From assembly GCA_017432425.1 (NCBI GenBank), contig JAFRJE010000023.1, positions 1-64,000 on the forward strand: a DNA stretch of 64,000 nt. Direction: 5' to 3'. Each line of letters starts with the position of its first letter. The first letter of the stretch is position 1. The notes under the pieces were generated by a model. It saw nothing but the letters and a program-made list of their open reading frames with translations, was not told the DNA's origin and made no database searches. The position numbers were made by a program, and so were the translations under genes. Source of the DNA: Candidatus Saccharimonadota bacterium. Its GTDB lineage: Bacteria; Patescibacteriota; Saccharimonadia; Saccharimonadales; Saccharimonadaceae. This document shows positions 27,608 to 38,237 of this stretch, piece by piece.

Positions 27608-29662
27608 TTAGTTAAGGGTAGTTAGTTGTTGATACTTTTTTATACATAAGCCCAGTTCAGGATATTTTAACATAAGTTCGGGGTCTTTGGCAAATGCGCG
27701 GGCGCAGGCTTTCGCGTTTTCGGAAGCGGCGGCGACGAGGCGGGAATCGGTCAGAGAGGCGAATTGGAGATTAAGCGCGCCGTGTTGGAGCGAGCCGTAG
27801 ATTTCACCAGGGCCGCGAAGTTTCAAGTCGGCTTCGGCGAGATAGAAACCGTCGTTTGACTTTTCGAGAGTTTTTAAGCGACGGGAGGGTTCGACTTCGG
27901 CAGGGAGGGCTAAGAAACAAATCGCGGCGTCGCTTCCGCGACCAATACGCCCGCGGAGTTGGTGAAGCTGGGCAAGACCGTAGCCGTCGGCGTCCATAAT
28001 AACCATTAAATTCGCATTCGGGACGTTTACGCCAACCTCGACAACAGTCGTCGAGACGAGAATATTGATTTTTCCTGCCGCAAAATCGGACATAATTGCG
28101 TCTTTTTCGGCGGGCTTCATGCGACCATGGAGAAAAGTAATAACTTCGGTTGGGAAAACTTTTTTCAGTTTTTCGGTTTGTTTTTTAACGGAAGCCGCTT
28201 CGGAAACGGAACTATCTTCGATTATTTTACAAATCCAATAGATTTGTTGACCCTTTCCTAGATATTCGCGGATTTTTGGATAGAGCTCGTCCGCGAAATT
28301 TAGTTCGGAAATAATTTTGGTCGCGACGGGCTGACGACCGGCGGGGAGTTCGTTTAGAATCGAAACGTCGAGATCGCCAAAAATTGTAAGTTGGAGCGAG
28401 CGCGGGATTGGCGTTGCGGTCATCATTAGAAGATGGGGAGCGGGGACAAGAGTTTTTTCAAGCAGTTTTTGACGCTGGTTAACGCCGAAACGATGTTGTT
28501 CGTCAATAATACAGAGCGCAAGAGATTTGAATTTCGTATCGTCGGTTAGGAGCGCGTGTGTTCCGACGATTAAATCGACTTTTCCCTCTCTAATCTTTCT
28601 TTTTAGAAAATCTTTCTTTTTCGTTGCGCCGGTTAAAAGTCCGACAGAGATTCCGAACGGAGAGAGTAATTTTTCGAGGGAGTCGGCGTGTTGGGTTGCG
28701 AGAATTGCGGTCGGGGCGAGGAGGGCGACTTGGTAGCCGTTCGTGATTGCTTCGAAAGCGGAAATTGCCGCGACGACAGTTTTTCCGGAGCCGACGTCGC
28801 CCTGGAGCAGACGGTTCATCGGAACGGCGCGTTCCATGTCCTTTATAATTTGGAACGCGGCTTTGCGCTGGGCGTTAGTCAGGGCGAACGGGAGAGAGTT
28901 GACGAAACGTTTAATTTTTTCCGGCGAGAATTTTAGGGGGACGCCGCGGAGTTTTTGGTTTTCGATTTTGTTTAAACTCGCTGCGAGAATCAACTCAAAC
29001 AACTCTTCGTAGGCAAGATATTTTCGCCCAGATTCGACTTCTTTCGAGTCTTCGGCGTAATGAACTTTAAAGAGCGCGTCGGCGCGCGAGCCAGGATAAA
29101 CAAAGTCGGGATTCGAGTCGGACAGAGGGAGCAGGTCGGGAATGAAAGCGAATTTATTGCGGAGATTATCGAAGATTTTTTTAAAGTTCGCGGATTTAAA
29201 TGAACCTTTGGTTGAATAAATTGGCTGAAAACCGCCGCTAGTTGTTTTGTCTTCGACTTCGGCAGCGAGGCGAGCGGTCGGAGAAGTTAATTGATAGCGA
29301 CCGCGATTTAGATCATAATTCCCAATAAAATAATATTCTTTGTCTTTGTCAAATTGTTTAACGCGGTAGGGCTGATTAAACCAAACAACGCGGATTGCGT
29401 CGGTTTTATCGCGAATAACGCCCTCGGTTATCGTCAAATTCCGGCGAGAAGTCCGCTTTACTATTAAATCGCTAATTTTTCCCTTAATAACAACGCGACC
29501 GGGGCGAATTTCTGAGAGATTTGTTGTTTTTGTATAGTTTTCGTAAGTTCGGGGGAGAAAATATAACAAATCGCGGACGGTCGAAATCCCGACTTTTTCT
29601 AATAATTCGCGAGATTTCGGACCGATTCCTTTTAGAGTTTCAATTCCGGCGAACAAGTCCAT
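27608..29662 (-). CDS. recG: ATP-dependent DNA helicase RecG
   Basis: This 684-residue protein has the full RecG layout. There is an N-terminal wedge/OB domain (LKGIGPKSRELLEKVGI, then LYFLPRTYENYT) and SF2 helicase motifs GDVGSGKT, DEQH, TATPIPRS and QLRGRIGRG, followed by the RecG tail. It reverses stalled replication forks and processes branched DNA. TATAAT ends 6 nt before the ATG. It leads the recG-metalloenzyme-rsmD run. Confidence 0.96.
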   Translation of the reverse strand: MDLFAGIETLKGIGPKSRELLEKVGISTVRDLLYFLPRTYENYTKTTNLSEIRPGRVVIKGKISDLIVKRTSRRNLTITEGVIRDKTDAIRVVWFNQPYRVKQFDKDKEYYFIGNYDLNRGRYQLTSPTARLAAEVEDKTTSGGFQPIYSTKGSFKSANFKKIFDNLRNKFAFIPDLLPLSDSNPDFVYPGSRADALFKVHYAEDSKEVESGRKYLAYEELFELILAASLNKIENQKLRGVPLKFSPEKIKRFVNSLPFALTNAQRKAAFQIIKDMERAVPMNRLLQGDVGSGKTVVAAISAFEAITNGYQVALLAPTAILATQHADSLEKLLSPFGISVGLLTGATKKKDFLKRKIREGKVDLIVGTHALLTDDTKFKSLALCIIDEQHRFGVNQRQKLLEKTLVPAPHLLMMTATPIPRSLQLTIFGDLDVSILNELPAGRQPVATKIISELNFADELYPKIREYLGKGQQIYWICKIIEDSSVSEAASVKKQTEKLKKVFPTEVITFLHGRMKPAEKDAIMSDFAAGKINILVSTTVVEVGVNVPNANLMVIMDADGYGLAQLHQLRGRIGRGSDAAICFLALPAEVEPSRRLKTLEKSNDGFYLAEADLKLRGPGEIYGSLQHGALNLQFASLTDSRLVAAASENAKACARAFAKDPELMLKYPELGLCIKKYQQLTTLN

Positions 29663-29678
29663 AAGACTATTATAACTC

Positions 29679-30353
29679 TTAATAGGGGGACTTTTTTGAG
29701 TTCGCTTTTCGCCATTCGGCGATTTTGCCGTGATTGCCGGAGAGGAGAACGTCGGGGACTTTCATACCGCGGAAGTCGGCTGGTTTCGTGTATTGGGGAT
29801 ATTCTAAGTTGTCGCCGTCGGAAAAACTCTCGATTTCGGCAGAAGTTTCGCCGCCGAGAACGCCGGGGAGGAGGCGGACAATCGAATCAATCATAATCAG
29901 AGCGGGGAGCTCGCCGCCGGTTAAAATATATTTTCCGAGAGAGATTTTGTAGTCGACGAGGCTTAAAATGCGCTCGTCGTAGCCCTCGTAATGGGGGCAG
30001 AGGATAATGTAATGTTGAGGATTTTCGGCGGAAGTTTTAGAAAACTTTTTAGCCATTTCCTGATTCCAGACTTCGCCGACGAGAGTCGGGAGAATAACTT
30101 TCGCCGAGGGGTCTTTTTCTTTAACGGTTTCAATCGCGGCAAAAACCGGTTCGCAGCGAAGCAACATTCCGTCACCGCCGCCGTATGGCGTATCGTCAAC
30201 GGATTTATGCGCGCCGAGACCGAACTCGCGCAAATTTATAAATTCAAATTCAACAATTCCCTTTTCTTTTGCTTTCCACATCATCGAGGCGTTTAAATAT
30301 GGCTCGATTGCTTCGCGAAAGAGAGAAATAATCGTAAATTTTAGTTTTGGCAT
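29679..30353 (-). CDS. trmD: tRNA (guanine37-N1)-methyltransferase
   Basis: This 224-residue SPOUT methyltransferase has TrmD signatures. DDTPYGGGDGMLLR lies in the middle, LCPHYEGYDERI and ISLGKYILTGGELPAL form the knotted SAM site, and SFSDGDNLEYPQYTKP follows. It makes m1G37 in tRNAs, which prevents frameshifting. I start at ATG 30353 (MPKLKFTI), 6 nt after TATAAT; the longer open frame is promoter. Confidence 0.95.
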   Translation of the reverse strand: MPKLKFTIISLFREAIEPYLNASMMWKAKEKGIVEFEFINLREFGLGAHKSVDDTPYGGGDGMLLRCEPVFAAIETVKEKDPSAKVILPTLVGEVWNQEMAKKFSKTSAENPQHYIILCPHYEGYDERILSLVDYKISLGKYILTGGELPALIMIDSIVRLLPGVLGGETSAEIESFSDGDNLEYPQYTKPADFRGMKVPDVLLSGNHGKIAEWRKANSKKSPY

Positions 30354-30399
30354 AAAAATATTATACCATAAAGCTAAAACTAAAGCAAAGGAGAGAATC

Positions 30400-31329
30400 G
30401 TGCGGAAAAGCAATTATACTTTTTATGACCTATTAAAACTTTATAAGTTGCGCGCGGCGGCGAGAGGATTTTCGCCAAAAACAGTTCGGGCGACGGAATC
30501 GAACCTTAGAATGATTAGTCAATTTTTTAATTTAGAAACGAAAGTCCGGAAATTTCGGGAGGAAGATTATAAGAAATTTTTAATCGCGCTTCGAAAATCG
30601 GATTATTCGCGAGAGACGATGTATGATTTAAACGCAACTTTAAGGAAGCTAATTAACCTCGCGAGAAAACAGAAGTTAGTTAAATTTGATTTTTCGGAAA
30701 CGGGAAATATTCGTTTAAACAATTCAGAAGAATATAAATTAATTTCGGGAGAGGATTTTCGGAAAATTAGAGAATATTTTAATGAGCGCGGAGAGCGGGA
30801 ATTTGAGTTTCTGTTTTTGTTACTTTATTATACAGGAATCCGGATTGGAGAGGCGTTAGCGTTAAGGCGAGAGGATTTTAAAATTTATCCGCGGGAAAGA
30901 GACGGACGAATTTTAGTCAATAAATCATATCTTTATGAATTCAAACTAATCAAGGAACCGAAGAATAAAAAGAATCGAGTCGTTCCTATTCCGAGAGCTG
31001 TCGCGAAACTTTTTCAAGAGACTTTCGAAAAAACGCCGGTGGGAGAGCGGATTTTTCAGTTTTCGCCAAATGCGGCGAATCTTGCACTAAAGCGGGCGGC
31101 GAAAGTAAAAGGGGTTCCGGAGTTTCATTGTCATTCGTTTCGACACACATATATTTCCAATTTAGCGAGGAAGAGGGTTCCACTTCCGGTTATTTCGAGC
31201 GTTTCGGGAGATACGCAAAAGACGGTTTTAAGTCGGTATAGCCACATGTTTTTTGAGGACGAGAAACTAGTTCTTAAGGCACTTTCGGCTGCCGAATATG
31301 CAGCGAAGCCAGAGGGATACCGCTCGTAG
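30400..31329 (+). CDS. Tyrosine recombinase, probable pilin invertase
   Basis: This 309-residue protein has a SAM-like N-terminal core-binding domain (about 5-95) and a tyrosine recombinase catalytic domain. R148 lies in TGIRIGEAL, a lysine in the 185-191 loop, HxxR at 245-248 in CHSFRHT, and the nucleophile Y280 in RYSH. The usual second His/Trp is D271 (SGDTQ where GHSS is common). GTG start, AAAGGAG 7 nt upstream. Codons 297-307 (AAEYAAKPEGY) are exactly the 33-bp repeat at 31288-31320, so the gene runs into the invertible segment and its last residues depend on orientation (YRS here, predicted YAKTK after inversion). By position it resembles Rci of the R64 shufflon; Xer-like housekeeping is less likely. 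Confidence 0.88.
   Translation: MRKSNYTFYDLLKLYKLRAAARGFSPKTVRATESNLRMISQFFNLETKVRKFREEDYKKFLIALRKSDYSRETMYDLNATLRKLINLARKQKLVKFDFSETGNIRLNNSEEYKLISGEDFRKIREYFNERGEREFEFLFLLLYYTGIRIGEALALRREDFKIYPRERDGRILVNKSYLYEFKLIKEPKNKKNRVVPIPRAVAKLFQETFEKTPVGERIFQFSPNAANLALKRAAKVKGVPEFHCHSFRHTYISNLARKRVPLPVISSVSGDTQKTVLSRYSHMFFEDEKLVLKALSAAEYAAKPEGYRS
31288..31320 (+). repeat. Left inverted repeat / recombination site
   Basis: These 33 bp are identical to the reverse complement of 32207-32239. They contain the dyad GCTGC-CGAATAT-GCAGC, two 5-bp arms around a 7-bp spacer, which is the usual form of a tyrosine recombinase crossover site. They encode AAEYAAKPEGY in the recombinase frame and LPNMQRSQRD in the pilin frame. 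Confidence 0.93.
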
Positions 31330-31753
31330 AAATGACTACGCAGCCTTTTCCGCAAATATCACGAACTATATTACGAATAATAACGGCAATTTACCGGCTG
31401 ATTACACGACATGGTGTAGCAACACTAGCACTAACGCAAAATGTCTAAATCCGAAGAAATATATTAACACTGAGGGGGTTGACCAGTCTGGAAAGTCCTA
31501 CTTAACGGCAATCGTAACTTGCGATGGATCAAGCGCTGGCGACCAATGCAATAACAGCCAAATAAGACAAGGGACCGGATCTAGCACCGGAGTAATGATG
31601 CCAATTTCGCAAAACGACCAAGCGCACGTTTTACTTGTAAAGTCGGCTGCTTGTGGTACTAATCAGGGGACCGTCGTGAAGTCTAGCGGCAACCGCGATT
31701 ATGCTATTCTCGGTCAGCTCGAATCCGGCGTTTATTGCCAAGACAACGTATAA
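31289..31753 (+). CDS. Silent type IV pilin C-terminal cassette
   Basis: The frame runs LPNMQRSQRDTARRNDY at its start and NRDYAILGQLESGVYC near its end, homologous over its whole length to the pilin on the opposite strand (LPNMQRSQRDTQRRNDY and SRNFAIYGQLENGTYC). The middle is strongly diverged, including different cysteine spacing. It lacks the leader peptide, the hydrophobic assembly helix, a ribosome site and a promoter, so it is not expressed as a pilin in this orientation. An internal ATG at 31298 could start a useless 151-residue product. It is best read as a stored alternative C-terminus. Confidence 0.85.
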   Translation: MPNMQRSQRDTARRNDYAAFSANITNYITNNNGNLPADYTTWCSNTSTNAKCLNPKKYINTEGVDQSGKSYLTAIVTCDGSSAGDQCNNSQIRQGTGSSTGVMMPISQNDQAHVLLVKSAACGTNQGTVVKSSGNRDYAILGQLESGVYCQDNV

Positions 31754-31765
31754 GAAGCGACCTTT

Positions 31766-31795
31766 AAAAATACCCCTCGCGAGGGGTATTTTTTT
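31766..31795. terminator. Bidirectional terminator shared by both pilin cassettes
   Basis: The perfect palindrome TACCCCTCGCGAGGGGTA (31771-31788) is flanked by A5 on the left and T7 on the right, so it forms a hairpin with a U tract when read from either side. It sits between the two converging stop codons. Confidence 0.95.
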
Positions 31796-31809
31796 AGTGA
31801 ATTTTTATT

Positions 31810-32340
31810 CTATTGAGATGCCATACAATAAGTACCATTCTCTAACTGACCGTAGATGGCAAAGTTACGAGAACCGGTTTTGAAAGCTGGTTTCGAGTAG
31901 CCAGTAGCATCATCCGTACCGCTACAGTCAGCTTGTTGATAAACGATAACTATGCTTCCGGCATCGGTCGTAGCCTCCGAGAGAGAAGCCACTGTGTTGC
32001 TACCAGCCGACAACTGTTTTACGCTAAGTTTATACTTATTTCCTGTCGGATCCTCGCCGGTTGAATTTAGGTAGCGATCTTGCTGCGCACAAATCCCACT
32101 TAACGTCGCGGCAGAACCGTCACACGCAGCGGGGAACTTTCCGTTATTATTGGTCATATAGTTAGAGATGTTCGTATTGAGGGTCGAATAATCATTTCGT
32201 CTTTGCGTATCCCTCTGGCTTCGCTGCATATTCGGCAGCGCAATGAAGACCATCAAGAAGATAAGACCAGCAATCGCGAGGACGAGAACGACTTCGATAA
32301 TCGTAAAGCCTTTTTTAGAGTTTATATTTAGGGTTTTCAT
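31810..32340 (-). CDS. Type IV pilin-like protein (currently expressed form)
   Basis: This 176-residue prepilin has a short basic leader ending in KKG, processed before FTIIEVVLVLAIAGLIF; the conserved E5 of mature type IV pilins is present. The N-terminal helix continues to about residue 40, then the repeat-encoded LPNMQRSQRD, then a globular domain with cysteines (for example in CDGSAATLSGIC, ADCSGTD, TYCMAS). ATG 32340 is preferred; a TTG three codons earlier lies closer to AAGGA. A -35/-10 promoter with a 17-bp spacer lies upstream. Downstream of the repeat the sequence belongs to the invertible segment. It is probably the main pilin of a type IV pilus or competence fibre. Confidence 0.9.
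   Translation of the reverse strand: MKTLNINSKKGFTIIEVVLVLAIAGLIFLMVFIALPNMQRSQRDTQRRNDYSTLNTNISNYMTNNNGKFPAACDGSAATLSGICAQQDRYLNSTGEDPTGNKYKLSVKQLSAGSNTVASLSEATTDAGSIVIVYQQADCSGTDDATGYSKPAFKTGSRNFAIYGQLENGTYCMASQ
32207..32239 (-). repeat. Right inverted repeat / recombination site
   Basis: Exact inverted copy of 31288-31320, lying inside the expressed pilin gene where the assembly helix ends and the variable domain begins. Identity stops sharply at both edges apart from codons needed for the shared residues R-N-D-Y. Confidence 0.93.
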
Positions 32341-32380
32341 AGTTTTCAACTATTCCTTTCTATTTTTAGTACTTAAAGAT

Positions 32381-32409
32381 AATATACTAAATTTTCAAAC
32401 AAATTTCAA
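32381..32409 (-). promoter_or_regulatory. Promoter of the pilin gene
   Basis: On the minus strand TTGAAA (32404-32409) and TATATT (32381-32386) are 17 bp apart. It lies outside the invertible segment, so it would drive either pilin form. Confidence 0.6.
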
Positions 32410-32438
32410 TATGTTTATGATTATTTTAAGGCTCTAAA

Positions 32439-34773
<2,335 letters not shown>

Positions 34774-34777
<4 letters not shown>

Positions 34778-36501
34778 AAATCAGCGTTACAGAGTTCCTG
34801 ACAATGGTCGCGGATATTCTGGAGATGTCCGGAATCTGTGTCACTATAATACATCACGCCATCGTCTCCTGTCAAGAAGTAAAGGTAAGAGGTTTCAGAG
34901 GGATTTGCGGCGGCAATCAGAGCGAACGAACCGGGGTTCGAGATCGGCCCGCAAGGGAGACCGGAGTTTTTGCGGGTATTATAGCAGGAGTCAATTTCGA
35001 GTTTCGCGGCGTTATCGGTATATTTCGCGCGTTCCTCGGAGGAAAGCAGGCTCAAAGCATAGGACACGGTTACGTCGCTCCCGAGAGGCATTCCGTTTTC
35101 GAGGCGATTATAAAATACACTCGCGACGTTTTTCTGGTCTTCGAGAGAGAGATTTCCCGCCTCTTTTTGGATAATTGAGGCGAGGATAATTCCCTGATAG
35201 AGGGTTAAGCCGCGGCTTTCGAACTTGTTTTTTAAGTTGTTTTTCGAGACGACTTGGGTTAGCTGATCGAGCATTGTTGTGATGATTTTTTCAATCGAGT
35301 CGGTCTGATAGAATTCATAGGTATCGCCGAAAAGATAGCCCTCGAGATTTTTGTCGGCGGGTTTTCCAGCAAGAATAGGGTGGGAATAGGTTTTTGAGAG
35401 AGCGGCGGAGATTTCTTCGTCGGAATAGGACAGGTTCGAGAGACGTTTTTTAAAGTCGGCGAGAGTTTCGCCGGGGAGGACTGTTAGGCGAAAGACAATC
35501 GCGTTTGTTGTTCCGTCAACGAAGTTTTTAACGAGTTCTTCGACCGAAAGAGCGCGACTAAGGTTATAAACGCCCGCCTTTAGCCCGGCGGAAGTCCCGT
35601 TCAATTTTACGAAAAGTTTAAAGGCAAACGCGGATTTTATTAGCCCAGTCGATTCAAGACGGTCGGCAATCGCAGAGACGGAGTCGCCGTCCTCGATTTT
35701 AAACTCGACGACTTTACAGGATTCGTTCGCAACGTTTTCTGAGGCGGAGCAATCTATTCCGGCAACGGACGAGAGAGCGTTTTTATACCAGATTTTAAAA
35801 GAAATAAAGCCAATTCCGAGAAAAATTAGAAAAATAATCAAAACTCGAATAAAAAGCCATTTTTTATAACCTTTTTTATAGGGTTTTCCCGTTAGAGGGC
35901 GTTTTTTCGCGGTTTTAGGGGAGTTTAGGGCGGAGTAGGGTTCAAGGGCGATCGGGTCTTTTACCTGCGTTTTTTCGGCTTTAGGAGGTTCGGGGATTTT
36001 CAGGGCGGAAGCCGGAGAAGTTTCAGCGACGGGGGCGGGGGCTTTCGGCGGGAGAGGCTTCGAGGCAACTTTAAAGGCGGGGGTCGTTGGGCGGGAGAGG
36101 CTTTCGAGAAAATCTTGGAGAATTATGACGGCGGCTTCCGTATCGACGTCGCCACGTTTTTTATTGATTCCGCCCTTTTTGTTTTTTAAGTTTTCTTTCG
36201 CGAGAACGGACGTCAGCGACTCGTCTTGGAACTTTATTTTCGAGTTCGGGAGTTTTAATTTTAAGTTTTTCGCAAAATTACGGACGTATTTTGACTGGGC
36301 GGTTTCCTCGCCATTGTTATTGCGCGGAAGCCCGATTACGAAACATTCGGCACCATAAATCCGCGCAAGTTTTTCGATTTTTTCAAATTCAGTCCCGTCG
36401 ACGCCAACCATGCCGTATGGGATTGCAATTCTTACGCTCGAATCAGCTTTCGCGACGCCGATTCGCTTTGTTCCGACATCTAGTCCGAGGATTTTCATCA
36501 A
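34774..36501 (-). CDS. RuvX/YqgF-MltG fusion protein
   Basis: This 575-residue protein fuses two normally separate products. Residues 1-135 are a complete RuvX/YqgF RNase H-fold nuclease (LGLDVGTKRIGVA, GLPRNNNG, FQDESLTS, DTEAAVIILQDFL), a Holliday-junction resolvase or rRNA-processing factor. A Pro/Ala/Lys linker (about 136-213) and one membrane segment (about 215-237) follow. The rest is the extracellular MltG/YceG lytic transglycosylase with a LysM-like part and catalytic E447 in IIQKEAGN. ruvX and mltG are neighbours in many bacteria, so loss of a stop could explain the fusion. It overlaps genes on both sides by ATGA. Confidence 0.88.
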
Positions 36502-38189
36502 TCTTCGACCTTAAGCTCAATCGTTATTTTATTTACGTCGCTCGGAACGGAGTTGACCCAGAAAACTGACTTTTCGATATTGACGCTACTAATTCCGTTG
36601 ATTGACTTCAGCAAGCTCTGGACCTCGCCGATTTTCTTTCCCTTAGCCTTTTCGAGGACGTCGGTTTCGGTTACTTTCGGACCGACTTTATAAGTCGTTT
36701 TTAACTTCGCAGTATAGCCGGCGTCGGTTTCGATAAAGTATTCGAGGAAAGGATTGCCGACGGAATAGACCTCGCGGTCGTCAGCGATATTCGCTTTTTT
36801 CTTAATAAAGTCTTCTATTCTAACGTAATCTAGGGTAAACATCGTATAGGAAGTTGAGGTCGAAATCGAGGGGGTCGTTCCCTCCTTAACTTCTTCGCCA
36901 ACGGCAGGGGTCGAAACTGGGTCGGAAACCTCCGCCTTAAAGCTCGACTCAATCGGGAAAGTCGTCTCGGAGAGTTTTTTCAGAATCTCCTCTTTTCCGG
37001 TTGCAGAATTTTCTTTCGTCAACTTATCGCAGGCGGCGTCAACGTCGGACTGCTGGACGACGGTTATTATTTTCGAGGTTCCGCCAGCAATCGGCTCTTC
37101 GTTACGAATCGAGGCGGAGACGTCGAGAATTTTCCAATCGGAAGCCTGGGAGGAGACGTTATAGTTTTCGCCAGGGGCGGAAGCCTCGATTTTTACGAGG
37201 GCGGATTTTAGACAACCCTCGGAGGCGTCATAATCGTCGGCATTCTCGCAAGTTTTCGTTTTCTTTCCGTCCCAATAAATCGAAACGTCGGACTGGGTTA
37301 TGTATTCGAGGTTATTATGATAAATAATTGAGCCGGCAGGGAGATTTAGGGAGAAACTTTCCGTTCCCTGGAGATAGATTCCGAGCGAGCCGGTCGCTTT
37401 TTCGCCAACGTCTTTCTTTCCGGTCGCCGTGAATTTTACGGAGGCTTCTTTTGTTATTTTTTCTTCGCGAATAAAGAACTTCCCCTCGTCGATATTTTCT
37501 TCGGACTCGGTTTTTGTAAAGGAGACGCCCTCAGAGAAGTTAGAGGAAGTTGTTTTAATCGAAGCGACGATTTTTACGGCGGGAGCGATAATTAACGCCC
37601 AGATAAAGAACGCAATTACGGCGACGCCGGCAATACTCCCGAAAATAATCCATTTTTTTCTGTTCGACTTAAACGGGTCTTTTTCTTTTTTCTTCTTTTC
37701 TTTTTTAGACTTTTTCGAGGATTTTTTTTCGGAATCTTCCACTTCTTCCTCAGACTCTTCGGTTTCGGAATTTTCCGCCGAAGTCTTTTCGGCTTCTTTT
37801 TCCGACTCAATCGACTCGATTATTTCTTCGACGGGTTTATTATCGGAGGTAAATTCCTCGACGATTTCTTCCTTAGACTTTTCCGGAGCTGACTCAGGAA
37901 CGTCCGCTTCTTTTTCGGGGACGACGGGGCGAGATTGGAGATTTTCGGCGACGGGGATTTTCGAGGTTTTTGCGAGTTTTAGAATCGCGGAGTCGTTCGT
38001 TACGAGAACGACGACTTTTCCGAGTTCGGTCGCGGTTTTTTGAATCAATTTTATGTTTACGGAACTATGGAGAACGTTCGACTTTTTCGGGGGAACGAGG
38101 GCGACAATTTTGTTTTTTACTTTTTTTAAATCAGAGAGAATATCGGTTATGTCATCGTTCGGGTCGATATAAATCGTAGCTTTATTCAT
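36498..38189 (-). CDS. Single-pass membrane protein with large outer domain
   Basis: This 563-residue protein has an N-terminal cytoplasmic domain (about 1-85, alternating beta/alpha, begins MNKATIYIDPND) and a long Glu/Ser/Lys linker with a very basic end (KKSSKKSKKEKKKKEK). One membrane segment lies at about 188-212, and a beta-rich outer part runs to the end. The outer part includes PAGSIIYHNNLEYITQSD, reminiscent of what is often labelled baseplate J-like in CPR proteins. The function is unknown. It is the first gene of a run with RuvX-MltG and the CHAP hydrolase, which points to cell-wall work. TATATT lies 6 nt before the ATG. Confidence 0.6.
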   Translation of the reverse strand: MNKATIYIDPNDDITDILSDLKKVKNKIVALVPPKKSNVLHSSVNIKLIQKTATELGKVVVLVTNDSAILKLAKTSKIPVAENLQSRPVVPEKEADVPESAPEKSKEEIVEEFTSDNKPVEEIIESIESEKEAEKTSAENSETEESEEEVEDSEKKSSKKSKKEKKKKEKDPFKSNRKKWIIFGSIAGVAVIAFFIWALIIAPAVKIVASIKTTSSNFSEGVSFTKTESEENIDEGKFFIREEKITKEASVKFTATGKKDVGEKATGSLGIYLQGTESFSLNLPAGSIIYHNNLEYITQSDVSIYWDGKKTKTCENADDYDASEGCLKSALVKIEASAPGENYNVSSQASDWKILDVSASIRNEEPIAGGTSKIITVVQQSDVDAACDKLTKENSATGKEEILKKLSETTFPIESSFKAEVSDPVSTPAVGEEVKEGTTPSISTSTSYTMFTLDYVRIEDFIKKKANIADDREVYSVGNPFLEYFIETDAGYTAKLKTTYKVGPKVTETDVLEKAKGKKIGEVQSLLKSINGISSVNIEKSVFWVNSVPSDVNKITIELKVED

Positions 38190-38237
38190 AAATTAAATAT
38201 ATCACATTTTATTACGTTTGTGCTAAAATTATATGTA

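Larger units (their letters stand above)
31288..32239. mobile_element. Invertible pilin-switch segment
   Basis: The segment is bounded by two identical 33-bp repeats in opposite orientation. It holds a promoterless pilin 3' cassette reading right, a palindromic terminator, and the 3' part of the expressed pilin reading left. Inversion between the repeats would put the silent cassette in frame behind the pilin N-terminus and promoter, and store the present one. The only recombinase gene nearby ends inside the left repeat. That it inverts in life is inferred from this arrangement. Confidence 0.82.

Noticed and set aside
37429-38043. Plus-strand 204-codon Ser/Phe-rich frame
   Set aside because: Complement of the Glu/Lys/Ser linker of the anchored protein.
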